Origin: a bacterium
GTDB taxonomy: Bacteria; Bacteroidota; Ignavibacteria; SZUA-365
Assembly: GCA_020444325.1 (NCBI GenBank)
Contig: JAHLLD010000012.1
Coordinates: 62,001 to 126,000, forward strand
Reading direction: 5' to 3'
Length of the DNA stretch: 64,000 bases
Shown here: positions 53,895 to 63,219 of the stretch, one piece after another
Numbering within the stretch: position 1 is the first letter of the stretch
How the letters are laid out: each line of letters opens with the position of its first letter
Program-made: the position numbers and the translations under genes
The notes under the pieces: generated by a model
Seen by the model: the letters and a program-made list of their open reading frames with translations, nothing else
What the model was told of the DNA's origin: nothing
Databases searched by the model: none

Positions 53895-53944
53895 TATGCA
53901 GAAACTGCATATTCTCCCGCCTCCCGATATGCAGAAACTGCATA
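53895..53944. repeat. Two copies of a 17-bp palindrome
   Basis: TATGCAGAAACTGCATA occurs at 53895-53911 and 53928-53944. The arms TATGCAG/CTGCATA are perfect. A third copy with one change, TATGCAGAATCTGCATA, lies at 61263-61279. All copies follow closely behind a stop codon. Confidence 0.85.
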
Positions 53945-53961
53945 ATGCCATGATATGAATC

Positions 53962-53992
53962 GAAAACGTCCCCGTAGCGCGGGGACGTTTTC
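53962..53992. terminator. Bidirectional terminator between the M2 peptidase and racemase genes
   Basis: GAAAACGTCCCC (53962-53973) and GGGGACGTTTTC (53981-53992) form a 12-bp stem with a 7-base loop and a T/A run on both sides. It can stop transcription from both convergent genes. Confidence 0.9.
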
Positions 53993-54022
53993 ATTTCGAA
54001 TCCATGAAAGCGGTACGTACGG

Positions 54023-55150
54023 TCAGGTGCGTGGCAGTTCGTACTGCTTCCCTGTCGCCGTCTTGTAAATGAATTTGGAATTCATCAGTCGCGCTGCCCC
54101 CATATACGTGGGAACGAAGCGTACCGTATCCCCGACGTGATAGCGCTGCTTGCCGCTCGCTGTCGTATTGTCGGTGATCTCGAACACGGTGAGATCCGAG
54201 GTCGTGCCAGCGAAGCGGACATGACTGTCCTTCGGCGCGATCTCGTCCGCATCGACGTCGAGCAAGCCAAAGTCTACAATGGCACGACAGTGCATCTCTC
54301 CCCGCTGCGGCGCTTCGCTGCTTTCGGCAACGTGTCCGACGGCCGCATCACTGATGATACCGTCGGGTGTGCTTTCCTTTTCTTCCAGTTCCAGTATGTT
54401 CGCCTTGTACTCGAACACATCCGTGGAAAGATTGCGAAAGCGTTTGTTGTCGAGCGGGGACGTTCCGAGGAATACCGCTTCGCCGATACGGAAATGGTTC
54501 GTTGTCGGCGGCAGTCTCCGGCTCCCTAGAAGCGGCAGTGTAATGGAGCTCCCGCCGGAAATGATGGGCAGCTTGCGGTCAAACATCTCCTCGAGCAACT
54601 GCCGGTAAAGAGAGAGCTGAATCATCTTGTCATACGTGGGTTCAATCCCGTACATGCAGCCGAGATTCGTTCCGATGCCGATGACCTCGATATACTCCAT
54701 CGCAAAAGCCTGTCTGTAGAAATCCACGATATTCTCGCGGACCACGCCTTCACGCAGTTCCCCGAGTTCAATCATGACGATCACCTGATGACGCACGCCT
54801 ATGCGCGCGGCAGCTTCATTCATCAGATGCAGCGTGCGCAGCGAACTGATCAGTGAGATGTCCGCAAGCTGGACGATGGAAGGAACGAGATTCTGCGGAA
54901 CGGGCTTGATATACATCGTCCTGATATCGGGCCGCAGGCTTTTGATGACCTCGAGGCTGGAAAGCCGGGAGTCGCCAATGCTGTGCAATCCGTCCATCGC
55001 CGGATGCGCCAGTATGCGATGCAGGGATTCCTTGTGTCCACTGAGCACCTTGGATATCAGCGTCCAATGCGCCCCGTGTTTCTTCATCACCGCATTGATT
55101 TTCTCAATATTCCCGATGATGCGGTCTGTATGGATCAGCAATTCTGCCAT
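54023..55150 (-). CDS. Alanine/ornithine racemase-like PLP enzyme (fold type III)
   Basis: The 375-residue protein begins with the alanine-racemase N-terminal barrel. The lysine expected to bind PLP is in WTLISKVLSGH. IVMIELGELREGVVRENI and GIGTNLGCMYGI match the ornithine-racemase (Orr/YhfX-like) branch more than Alr. The C-terminal domain is beta-rich with HFRIGEAVFLGTSPLDNKRF. It may racemise ornithine or another basic amino acid. Good ribosome-binding site AGAGGT before the ATG. It follows a GNAT gene by three bases, suggesting that the two act on the same amino acid. Confidence 0.7.
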   Translation of the reverse strand: MAELLIHTDRIIGNIEKINAVMKKHGAHWTLISKVLSGHKESLHRILAHPAMDGLHSIGDSRLSSLEVIKSLRPDIRTMYIKPVPQNLVPSIVQLADISLISSLRTLHLMNEAAARIGVRHQVIVMIELGELREGVVRENIVDFYRQAFAMEYIEVIGIGTNLGCMYGIEPTYDKMIQLSLYRQLLEEMFDRKLPIISGGSSITLPLLGSRRLPPTTNHFRIGEAVFLGTSPLDNKRFRNLSTDVFEYKANILELEEKESTPDGIISDAAVGHVAESSEAPQRGEMHCRAIVDFGLLDVDADEIAPKDSHVRFAGTTSDLTVFEITDNTTASGKQRYHVGDTVRFVPTYMGAARLMNSKFIYKTATGKQYELPRT

Positions 55151-55153
55151 GAT

Positions 55154-55594
55154 CTACCTCTTGTAACGCATTTCCGCATATTTGGAAGCGAAACCGATGC
55201 GTTCGTACAGGCGCTTTGCGGGGTTTTCATATTCAACATGCAGTTTCACCTCACCATCGGCTTCGCTGAGTGCGCGTTCGACAACCTTGCGGCCAATGCC
55301 CATACCTCTCTTCGAGGCATCCACCGCTACGTACACGAGGATGTTCTCAGGGATATACCCCGACATTCCCGTGCTGTTCATGATCAATGCACCGACAAGC
55401 TCTCCTTCAACCTCGGCTGCGAGCGCAAATCCACCGAGCCCGCCATTGAGCCCGAAAGCGAAATCGAGGCATTTACGGATTGCAGGCTTCGGGTCGCCGA
55501 ACTGATCGAGATGGGTATGCAGAAAATCGATGAAACGATCACTACCTATTTCTTTGTCCAATGCGTCGTAACTGTCAAAACGAATGATGTTCAT
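55154..55594 (-). CDS. GNAT family N-acetyltransferase
   Basis: The 146-residue acetyltransferase has the acetyl-CoA loop SKRGMGIGRKVVERAL after ILVYVAVDA, and the late motif VEYENPAKRLYERIGF. It is encoded three bases upstream of the racemase-like enzyme and co-transcribed. It could acetylate the amino acid that the racemase handles, as happens with D-amino acids, but the substrate is not predictable from sequence. Confidence 0.85.
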   Translation of the reverse strand: MNIIRFDSYDALDKEIGSDRFIDFLHTHLDQFGDPKPAIRKCLDFAFGLNGGLGGFALAAEVEGELVGALIMNSTGMSGYIPENILVYVAVDASKRGMGIGRKVVERALSEADGEVKLHVEYENPAKRLYERIGFASKYAEMRYKR

Positions 55595-55844
55595 ACGTCT
55601 CTTCGTGTTTTGGTGATACGTAGGGTATTTGGTTGCGGCGATGCGTGCACTGTGATTCGTGCACTGCCACTGTTGAGAGTGTGTTGCGGGAATGGACTTG
55701 TCAGCTGAGTATGGATACTGCTGTCATTATTGTGAAACTGTCCATTATATATGAACCGGACCGGGGGCAGAAGGGTTCCGATTCGAGAAAAAATGCTCAG
55801 AAAAGCCTTTTCCATGCATCAATCTGTTCCGGACCTTCCGGTCG
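55595..55844. other. 250-base gap upstream of the GNAT-racemase operon
   Basis: The gap holds the promoter of the minus-strand GNAT-racemase pair and the end of the convergent region of the large kinase. A TATAAT box on the minus strand (55744-55749) has only a weak -35 partner. An open frame of 74 codons here does not look coding. Confidence 0.4.
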
Positions 55845-58800
55845 TCAGCTCGCACTCCCTGCGTCCTTATCCAGAGGCAGTGTGATCGTGAACTGCGTCC
55901 ATTCCCCTTCTTCACTGTCTACCCGCATGCTTCCCCCATGCCCCTCGACGATGATATCGTAGCTCAGGGAAAGTCCCAGTCCGGTGCCATCACCGGTAGG
56001 CTTCGTAGTAAAGAACGGTTCAAAAATGCGCTCTCGCACCTCACGCGGGATACCGCCACCATTGTCACGAATCTGGATGACCACATCCTGTCCGGCCACC
56101 CGGGTTTGCGCATGGACGGTGGGCATATACGAGTCGTCTTCACCGGCTTGCTGCTTTTTTAAAACAGCATAGAAGGCGTTGTCGAGCAGGCTCAGCACGA
56201 CACGACTGATTTCCTGCGGGATCAAAGACACGGGAGGAAGATCATCGTCAAACTCTTTTTCGATCTGTACATGAAACTCACTGTTGCTCGCGCGTTTCCC
56301 ATGATAGGCCAGGTGCAAAGCGTCCTTCACCAGCCGATTGACATACGTCAACTGCCTCTCACCCTGCTTGCTCCGCGCATGCATCAACATTCCCTCCACG
56401 ATTCGGTTCGCACGCGTGCCGTGCTCCTGGATTTTCTCTGAGGCGAGTCGCAGTTCACCGAATAACTCGAGCGGACTCTCGCCGAGATCAATACTGACCT
56501 GAATTTCTTCAACCAGTTCACGCGCGGTGATGGAAAAGTTATTGATGAAGTTGAGGGGATTCCGGATTTCATGCGCAATGCCTGCAGTGAGCTGTCCGAG
56601 CGATGCCAGCTTCTGCTGCACCACAAGCTGCTCCTGCGTCCGGACCAATTCTTCGTTTTTCGTTTTCAGCGCCTGCATCGTATGCGCCTTGGCAAGGGCC
56701 GTCACGGCATGTTCGCGGTATCGCTGCAGTCTGCTGGCATCCTCAAAAGTGAACACAACCGTATCATCACGATTGTCAAAAAGCAGCACGCTGCGTCCCT
56801 GGCTCCCCTCCTGGGTGTAGCTGACCGACATCAGCAACAGCGATGTCGGGCGGTTGCGCTGTGCCGTAGCTTTCCCGCCCTGCTCAAGAGCTTTCCCGTC
56901 CTGCTCAGGAGTTTTGCCACGCTGCTCAGAGTCCTTCAGCTGCAGAACCTGTATCCCACTTTCAGGAATGTCATGCAGCACATTGTACCCATGAATCGTG
57001 TGGTTTAACGTCAGATCCGAATCACTAGCGGGGTAATTTATGCTGTCGCTGAGGAAATACGACGACCGCGAAGGATCATGAATGAAGATTCTGGCTCGAT
57101 GCGCACAGGGCAGAAGTTTCATTCCCTGCTCAAGGAGCGAGCGGATGAGGCGCTGGAGACTGGTTTCGTTGTTGAGGATTTCCACGATACGGTCAATCGT
57201 CTCCAGTTCCTGCGTTCTGCGGGCCAGTGTCTGTTCCGTCTGCTTGCGCTCAGTGATATCTTCCTGAATTCCGATATAGTGTGTGACGTTGTCATCCTGT
57301 CCCTTGAGCGGGGAAATCGAGGTAAGCACCCAGTACGAAGAACCGTCTTTGCGCCGGTTCTGCAGCTCGCCTCTCCATTCCTCTCCCCGCGCAAGCGTAC
57401 GCCACAGCTGCCTGTACAATGCCGTGGAACTCTCCGCGGATTTCAGCAGACGCGGATTCCTGCCTGCAACTTCCTCCGCCGTGTAGCCGGTGACTTCCGT
57501 GAATTTTGGATTAACATACTCAATTGCACCATTGGTATCGGTGATGATGACGATGGTCGGACTCTGATGTACCGCACGGGACAGTTTTTCAATTTCCGCG
57601 CGCGAGGCGCGCATCTGTTCATGCGTTTTCTCGAGCTCATCGTACGCAATACGCAGCTGTTCGGCGCGATTCAGTTCAAGTGCTTTCACCTCATTTTCCG
57701 CAGACAACGCTTTCGCTTCCGCCTCCGCGGTCTGTGCCCGCAGTTCAGCGGCGAGGACATCATTGCGATAACGCTCCCGCTGAACGGCACGCCGCTGCTG
57801 AATTCGAATCAACAGGAATATGGAAAGCACCACGGCGAAGGTGTAGAGTGCGTAGGCCCACGGGGTCTGCCACCACACGGGGCGTATCGTGAAAGGAAGC
57901 GAAATGCCGGTCTTATTCCAGCGTCCTTCACTGTTGCATGCGATTACATGAAACGAGTACGCGCCCGGACGCAACCCTGAATAGGAGGCGAAGCGCCTTG
58001 GTCCAGGATGCACCCAGTCCTTGTCCACCCCCTCGAGCATATATGCATAGCGGTGCTCATTTGAACGTTGATGACTGAGGGCGGCGAATTCGAAGGTGAG
58101 GTAATTCTCATCGTACTGTAATTCAAAGCCACTCGCATTGAAGGGACGCTCTTCGCTATAAACGAGGAGTTTCGTGATGACCACATTCGGTGGCGGCAGA
58201 AGATCGTGAATGCTTGCGGGATCAAAGACGTTGAAGCCCTTCACTCCACCGAACACAAGCTTTCCATCAGAAAGATGTGTGCTGGCGCTGGTGTTGAATT
58301 CATAATTCTGGAGGCCGTCATCCACGCCGTACTTCCTCACCCGTCGTGTATCCGGATTGAAACTGCAGAGCCCTCTGTGGGTGCCAAGCCAGAGCGTGCC
58401 ACCCGCATCCTCTTCGATGCTGTACACGATATTATCCGGGAGTCCGTCAGGCATGCCGAACACCGCAAGGGTGCCCCTGTCCGGATCGAACAGATGCAGT
58501 CCCCCTCCATGCGTACCCAGCCAGATGCGCCCCTTGCTGTCTTCAAATACGTCACGGATGTTATCGCTGACCAGTCCGGCTTCGGGTGATGAGTCGCGTG
58601 TCCATATGCGAGTCGTTTCCGCGGCAGGGTCTACAAGCACAAGCCCGTGATCCGTCGCAAGCCACCATCGCTGCCTGCTGTCTATCGTCAGAGCCATGAT
58701 CAGATTTCTCGCGACCTCCTGCGTCACGGTGTCGGAGTTGAGCAATGTGGAAACGAACAATCTGCGCGTCGGGGATATTTCCAGACTGTCTGCGTTGATG

Positions 58801-60431
58801 CGATAGCCGCCATCCCAGGTGCCCAGCAGCATTTCCCCCTTTTCGGTCAGGCTCATGGTGCGAATCCGTGCCACCCGCATCGATTGCGGCAGATAGTCGA
58901 GATCAGCGGTACACAGGTATTTCCGTTGGACGGGATCATACACCACCAACCCATCTCCTCCGGTCCCTATCCACAACCTTCCTCTCCGGTCTTTCGCGAC
59001 AGACCAGACCGGTTCGCGTGTGAGATGATCAAACCTCTCGGGGAGTCCGCGCAGCGCTTCACAGCGGTTTTCCGAGGGACGATAGAGATACAGTCCCGAA
59101 AGGGTCGCCACGAACACACTGTCCCTGCTCCACACCAGGAAGCTGCGTACGTTGTTGGTTTCGATCCGGTTCACTGCGCTTCGCTGCACCGGCATGGCAA
59201 AGGTGGTAAAGCGCCGCGGGTGATGTTCGAATTTGAATAGTCCCTGACCGGGAATGGTGAGCCACGCAGTCCCTGACATGTCAATGAGAAAGTTGAGGCC
59301 CTCGACACCACGTACGATGTTTTCCGCGAGGAGCGTCCAGCGCCTGCGCATCGGATCAAAACGGATGAGCGCGTTGTCGGGGAAGCGCATCCAGCACGCG
59401 CCGTCCTTCTCAATGCCCAGTATGCCCATGCTGCGGTCTTCCGGTCTTTGAAGCTGCAGCTGCCGAATCCGCTTTAATCGCGTATCGTCGGCATCCTGTG
59501 CCACGGGATAGTTTTCGAACGTCTGTGTTTCCAGATCAAAGCGTGCAATCGCGAGGTCGGGTGACGCAAGCCACAGCGCATCGTCCTGACTGCTCACCGT
59601 CACGACCGGACGCTCAAATGTGCGCAGCATGCGCTGCTGCCGCGTATCGGGGTTCAGAGAAATCAAATAGTGCGTGGTGGCGACGAACAATGTTCTGCGA
59701 CTGTTTCGGAATACCCCAAGTATCTCACCGGGTGCCGAGCGTGTGGGATTGAGGTAGGATCCCGTAAGAACCTCAATTTTCCCGGTGCGCATATCAAAGC
59801 GTGAGACGGAACCGTCAGACACGTACCACAATGCACCTTGACACTCAACCCAGTTCAAATCATCGACATGATTCCCCGGCAATGTTCGCTGTGGCTCGAA
59901 GAATTCGAACTGATCGGCTGCGGAGTCAAACCTGTTCATTCCCAGATCGGTGCGCACCCAGATACTGCCATCCTGCGTCTGAAGCACGCCTCGCACCCAT
60001 CTGCCTACCGGCGGGATTCCGCCCTGGTCAGAGTACAGATAGCGTGTGAAGGTTTGCGTTGCACCTTCGTACCTGTGAATGGCACGCCGCGTGAACACCC
60101 ACAGCCGCCCTTCCCTGTCAACGAAAAGACGCATGACCCTGTTGTCCGTCAACCCATCTTCCTGCGTCCCAAGGCTGCGGAACACCTTGAACTCGTGCCC
60201 ATCGAAACGCATCAGACCTTCTTCGCTTCCGCACCAGATGTACCCTTCACGATCCTCCACCAGTTGGCGCACATTTGCGGTGGGGAGGCCGTTTTCGACC
60301 GTATATGAGGTTGCGGTATAGGTATCCTGTCCGACAGCATCAGCAGCATAGCCGGTACAGAGAACAATCAGACTCAAGAAGATTGAAAGCACTCTTCTCT
60401 TATCCGGGACGTATGGGAGCTTGCCAGACAC
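55845..60431 (-). CDS. Beta-propeller / Y_Y_Y sensor histidine kinase with PAS and GAF-like domains
   Basis: The kinase has 1528 residues. A signal peptide is followed by about 700 residues of two-component propeller repeats (for example [36 protein letters not shown]). A Y_Y_Y domain follows ([18 protein letters not shown]), one membrane helix ([17 protein letters not shown]), a coiled coil, a PAS domain ([20 protein letters not shown]), a GAF-like domain and the kinase core. H1287 is in [18 protein letters not shown], and the ATPase has [13 protein letters not shown]. It should sense carbohydrate or another extracellular ligand. Unlike most propeller kinases it has no receiver or DNA-binding end, and no partner regulator is adjacent. 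The start is a GTG. Confidence 0.9.
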   Translation of the reverse strand: MSGKLPYVPDKRRVLSIFLSLIVLCTGYAADAVGQDTYTATSYTVENGLPTANVRQLVEDREGYIWCGSEEGLMRFDGHEFKVFRSLGTQEDGLTDNRVMRLFVDREGRLWVFTRRAIHRYEGATQTFTRYLYSDQGGIPPVGRWVRGVLQTQDGSIWVRTDLGMNRFDSAADQFEFFEPQRTLPGNHVDDLNWVECQGALWYVSDGSVSRFDMRTGKIEVLTGSYLNPTRSAPGEILGVFRNSRRTLFVATTHYLISLNPDTRQQRMLRTFERPVVTVSSQDDALWLASPDLAIARFDLETQTFENYPVAQDADDTRLKRIRQLQLQRPEDRSMGILGIEKDGACWMRFPDNALIRFDPMRRRWTLLAENIVRGVEGLNFLIDMSGTAWLTIPGQGLFKFEHHPRRFTTFAMPVQRSAVNRIETNNVRSFLVWSRDSVFVATLSGLYLYRPSENRCEALRGLPERFDHLTREPVWSVAKDRRGRLWIGTGGDGLVVYDPVQRKYLCTADLDYLPQSMRVARIRTMSLTEKGEMLLGTWDGGYRINADSLEISPTRRLFVSTLLNSDTVTQEVARNLIMALTIDSRQRWWLATDHGLVLVDPAAETTRIWTRDSSPEAGLVSDNIRDVFEDSKGRIWLGTHGGGLHLFDPDRGTLAVFGMPDGLPDNIVYSIEEDAGGTLWLGTHRGLCSFNPDTRRVRKYGVDDGLQNYEFNTSASTHLSDGKLVFGGVKGFNVFDPASIHDLLPPPNVVITKLLVYSEERPFNASGFELQYDENYLTFEFAALSHQRSNEHRYAYMLEGVDKDWVHPGPRRFASYSGLRPGAYSFHVIACNSEGRWNKTGISLPFTIRPVWWQTPWAYALYTFAVVLSIFLLIRIQQRRAVQRERYRNDVLAAELRAQTAEAEAKALSAENEVKALELNRAEQLRIAYDELEKTHEQMRASRAEIEKLSRAVHQSPTIVIITDTNGAIEYVNPKFTEVTGYTAEEVAGRNPRLLKSAESSTALYRQLWRTLARGEEWRGELQNRRKDGSSYWVLTSISPLKGQDDNVTHYIGIQEDITERKQTEQTLARRTQELETIDRIVEILNNETSLQRLIRSLLEQGMKLLPCAHRARIFIHDPSRSSYFLSDSINYPASDSDLTLNHTIHGYNVLHDIPESGIQVLQLKDSEQRGKTPEQDGKALEQGGKATAQRNRPTSLLLMSVSYTQEGSQGRSVLLFDNRDDTVVFTFEDASRLQRYREHAVTALAKAHTMQALKTKNEELVRTQEQLVVQQKLASLGQLTAGIAHEIRNPLNFINNFSITARELVEEIQVSIDLGESPLELFGELRLASEKIQEHGTRANRIVEGMLMHARSKQGERQLTYVNRLVKDALHLAYHGKRASNSEFHVQIEKEFDDDLPPVSLIPQEISRVVLSLLDNAFYAVLKKQQAGEDDSYMPTVHAQTRVAGQDVVIQIRDNGGGIPREVRERIFEPFFTTKPTGDGTGLGLSLSYDIIVEGHGGSMRVDSEEGEWTQFTITLPLDKDAGSAS
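56859..56942 (-). repeat. Four 21-bp tandem repeats inside the large kinase gene
   Basis: Units at 56859-56879, 56880-56900, 56901-56921 and 56922-56942 are imperfect copies (about 15 of 21 bases shared between neighbours). They encode heptads of the form EQxGKxx in the GAF-like domain. The reading frame is kept. Confidence 0.7.
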
Positions 60432-60498
60432 GGTATGGCGCCTTCTTCGCTGGATGCGAAGCTACTCAGTACGTGAAATTAGGATATGACATCACGGA

Positions 60499-60527
60499 AA
60501 TATACTTGCACGCACGCGTGTTGTCAA
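60499..60527 (-). promoter_or_regulatory. Sigma-70 promoter of the large kinase gene
   Basis: On the minus strand TTGACA (60522-60527) and TATATT (60499-60504) are separated by 17 bases, about 68 bases before the kinase start. Confidence 0.75.
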
Positions 60528-60597
60528 GTGTGCGTACAGTGAGCACCCTTTGCGGACAGTTTCTCCCCGGCACCCCGGCCTGACAATTTGAAATGTG

Positions 60598-60792
60598 TTA
60601 TTGACCCCGGGCCTGATACCATATGCGCAGTTCCTTCCCCAGATCGCTGAGTCCGATGAGCACGAGCAGCATTGCGACGTAGCGCTGTTCGGGCTCCACA
60701 AAAGCGAAACCAACAAAGAACAGTACTATGGTAATTGAAAATGCGATGTGGAAGCCGCTTCCCTTCTGCAGGGCGCGATCAAAGGCATTCAT
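60598..60792 (-). CDS. Small two-helix membrane protein
   Basis: The 64-residue protein has two membrane segments (HIAFSITIVLFFVGFAFV and YVAMLLVLIGLSDLG) and a basic C-terminus. Its start shares one base with the stop of the upstream lipoprotein gene, so translation is coupled. I recognise no family; a small envelope or subunit role is possible. Confidence 0.65.
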   Translation of the reverse strand: MNAFDRALQKGSGFHIAFSITIVLFFVGFAFVEPEQRYVAMLLVLIGLSDLGKELRIWYQARGQ

Positions 60793-61172
60793 TACTTTTC
60801 ATCCTCCACTGTGTGCGACTCATAGGAAGTGATTTTCCTGTTCGACTTGACGGTGAACCGATAATAGATCATGTCCCCATCCCTTTTGTAAAAGGTTGTG
60901 TCCTCGCCCGAGATGCTCTGGACATGCCAGCCGGATTCATACCCCGGTGGATTGGATACATTCTCAAGGTTGGGCGCTTTTATGTCTTCACCCCCGAGGC
61001 GCTGCGGCATCATCGGTTGCGGTGTGCGAAGCGCCAGCGACGGTGTGTCCTGCTGCCTGCTCGCGGTCACATCATCGGAACTGCTGGAGCATCCTGATAC
61101 AAGCACAACAACAAGCACGAATGCCAGAGCGGCTGACAGCTGTTTTGCGGTGTTCAGTGCGCGTACGTTCAT
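60792..61172 (-). CDS. Small lipoprotein of unknown function
   Basis: The 126-residue lipoprotein has the lipobox LVSGC around residue 28 and a serine-rich linker. A C-terminal beta-rich part follows (GWHVQSISGEDTTFYKRDGD, then YYRFTVKSNRKITSY). It has no known domain that I recognise. It is preceded by a consensus promoter at 61209-61237 and coupled to the small membrane protein gene that follows. Confidence 0.7.
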   Translation of the reverse strand: MNVRALNTAKQLSAALAFVLVVVLVSGCSSSSDDVTASRQQDTPSLALRTPQPMMPQRLGGEDIKAPNLENVSNPPGYESGWHVQSISGEDTTFYKRDGDMIYYRFTVKSNRKITSYESHTVEDEK

Positions 61173-61208
61173 CCAGTCCCTCCGGGAAGATTGTTATACG
61201 TTTAAGAG

Positions 61209-61237
61209 AATATAGTCTTTTCTTCCTGTGTTGTCAA
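61209..61237 (-). promoter_or_regulatory. Sigma-70 promoter of the small lipoprotein operon
   Basis: On the minus strand TTGACA (61232-61237) and TATATT (61209-61214) are separated by 17 bases, the same boxes and spacing as the promoter at 60499-60527. Transcription would begin about 30 bases before the gene. Confidence 0.8.
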
Positions 61238-61262
61238 GGAATGCATCTTCCCGCCAGGGAAT

Positions 61263-61279
61263 TATGCAGAATCTGCATA
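61263..61279. repeat. Third copy of the 17-bp palindrome
   Basis: TATGCAGAATCTGCATA, with one centre base changed relative to the copies at 53895-53944. It follows the stop of the DUF4153 gene by three bases and may serve as its 3' hairpin. Confidence 0.8.
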
Positions 61280-61282
61280 TTG

Positions 61283-63121
61283 TCAGGGCATCTCCTGCGG
61301 AGGAATTTCCTGCGGGGAGACTTCCCCGCAAACAGCCCGCAGGCGCAGGTTCTCGATCTTCAGACTGCCTTCATTGCGCTGCAGTCTGATCCAGGGCATA
61401 TACAGCTTGACACGCAAACGGGATCCTTCCGCCGTTGCTGTCATGCGCTCGAGTGGAATTTCCAGCGCGCTGACCGTATGGTATTCTTCGGACAGCGCTG
61501 TGAAGAATTCCTGCAGGGGTATGACCAGCGTATCTGCAACCGGCGCCTCTGCAAGCACTGTCAGAGTATCAAGCTTTTCGCTCATACGGTATTCGAAACC
61601 GGTGAGACGTATGCTGTGCAGATTGCCGCGACGGTGGAAGGTGTATTCGGGCAGCACCCATCTGTAACCGTCTACCTGCATGGCATCGCTGAACCGAGCT
61701 TCGTAGGAACGTCTGCCACCCGGTTCTGCCCGGGGCGCGAGGGCGAATTCCACCCCAATCAGTGCAGCGACATCTGTCGCATCCTTCCAGTTCGCGCCCT
61801 CATCAGCGTCATCCTCACGAAGCGAGGCCGTAAAGTATTGCTGAATGCCGGCGAAACCGTGAACATTGTGAAGGTACTGCAGAATGGCGCTTATCTCCTG
61901 GGTGGCTTCAGCGGGCAGCTCTGCGTCCGCCTGCACGGCATGCCCATCCTTCAGCATGTGCTGCTGATCGAGAATATGCAGAAAGCGCATAATCTGACTC
62001 TGTTCCGAAACGGAGAACGCGCCCCAGGGACCGAAGGAAACCAGGAACGCGAGTGCGCACATTGAGGCCGGGATAAGCCGGATGTTCTTCACGCGACTCA
62101 GCAGCAGGTACAGCGTGATGAGAAGCAGCCAGATTCCCAGGACAATTGCGAGATAACGTCCTTCCGTCAATCCGTAATCTGACAGCCGGCGCAGCACCGC
62201 GAGGAAATACAGGACGAGCAGGGGGAGCAGAGCGATGTTGAACCATTGCAGCGCCGTACGCACCCAGCGGTTTTCCAACTGTTCGCGGATGGGATGCATG
62301 AGCAGCATGAAAAACAGACCGGCCCCGGCGAAACCGAGTATGAGCCTGCTCACCCAGCCGTTCGGCCAGCTCCATTCGATGATGATTTTTCCGCTGTACG
62401 CGATCAGAATCACGAGGTAAATCACGACCAGCGGAAATACAACATACTGCGCGAAAATCTTGAGTCCCTTCGGGTAGTCGGTGGCCTCGTGCAATTCACT
62501 GAGCCGCTGCGGAATTCCGGCGAGAAAGAACCAGGGCATGAACACGCCAACCAGCAGCATCCAGAGCTGGGCGTAGCGTTGTCCGGGCACCTCCAGTTCG
62601 AAGAGATTCTCAATCGCAGCAAGCGCGATCGCAAGTCCGGCATACAGCACATGCGCAAAGAGTCCGGCAGTGAGCAGGCGCAGGAACAGCGTCTTGTTGT
62701 ACTGCCAGAACCCATTCCCCTCCCCTTTTCCTGTCCAGGGAAGTACGGATACAAGCAGCATCGCACCCGTCACGAGCATGGCCAGGCGTATGGCATGCAT
62801 CTCCGGCGCGTTTGACAGGTTTCCGGGCAGCGTCCATGCGTACAAAACAGGAAGGACGAGTCCCATGACCTGCAGAAGCAGGCCCCCTCCCCTGCCGATT
62901 TCCCGCTTCTCCGCCACGAGCCTGAACACCAGCGTGAGCGGTACGGCCAGCAGCGCAGCAAACAGCACACGCAGTGCAAAGGTATCCGGCGATGTTCCGA
63001 TGTCTTGAGCCAGCGTAATTCCCGCCAGTGTTCCGGCAGCCGCGGCCGCCAGAGTGGCAGGAAAACGCTGAAGGGTGGTGAGAGACGAACGGGTGATCTG
63101 CTGCATCGAGGGAAATTTCAC
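61283..63121 (-). CDS. DUF4153 polytopic membrane protein
   Basis: The protein is about 612 residues with twelve or so membrane segments in the first 420, such as RVLFAALLAVPLTLVFRLV, RLAMLVTGAMLLVSVLPW and MLLVGVFMPWFFLAGIPQRL. A soluble C-terminal part follows that is rich in beta structure. The family is DUF4153, of unknown function. The start is a GTG at 63121 with GAGGT six bases upstream. A GTG at 63127 is an alternative. A copy of the 17-bp palindrome lies three bases behind the stop codon. Confidence 0.8.
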   Translation of the reverse strand: MKFPSMQQITRSSLTTLQRFPATLAAAAAGTLAGITLAQDIGTSPDTFALRVLFAALLAVPLTLVFRLVAEKREIGRGGGLLLQVMGLVLPVLYAWTLPGNLSNAPEMHAIRLAMLVTGAMLLVSVLPWTGKGEGNGFWQYNKTLFLRLLTAGLFAHVLYAGLAIALAAIENLFELEVPGQRYAQLWMLLVGVFMPWFFLAGIPQRLSELHEATDYPKGLKIFAQYVVFPLVVIYLVILIAYSGKIIIEWSWPNGWVSRLILGFAGAGLFFMLLMHPIREQLENRWVRTALQWFNIALLPLLVLYFLAVLRRLSDYGLTEGRYLAIVLGIWLLLITLYLLLSRVKNIRLIPASMCALAFLVSFGPWGAFSVSEQSQIMRFLHILDQQHMLKDGHAVQADAELPAEATQEISAILQYLHNVHGFAGIQQYFTASLREDDADEGANWKDATDVAALIGVEFALAPRAEPGGRRSYEARFSDAMQVDGYRWVLPEYTFHRRGNLHSIRLTGFEYRMSEKLDTLTVLAEAPVADTLVIPLQEFFTALSEEYHTVSALEIPLERMTATAEGSRLRVKLYMPWIRLQRNEGSLKIENLRLRAVCGEVSPQEIPPQEMP

Positions 63122-63219
63122 AGGCACACCTCATCATGTGGGAGGATTACGGGGCAAAATACGGATGTTTCGCCCCGATTTCCGAGCGGTACCTGATTTT
63201 TCCCTTACGGCCTGAGCGC

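Noticed and set aside
55591-55815. Minus-strand 74-codon frame ending in an ATGA overlap with the GNAT start
   Set aside because: The overlap is suggestive, but the composition is not protein-like, there is no ribosome-binding site, and the TATAAT box lies inside it.
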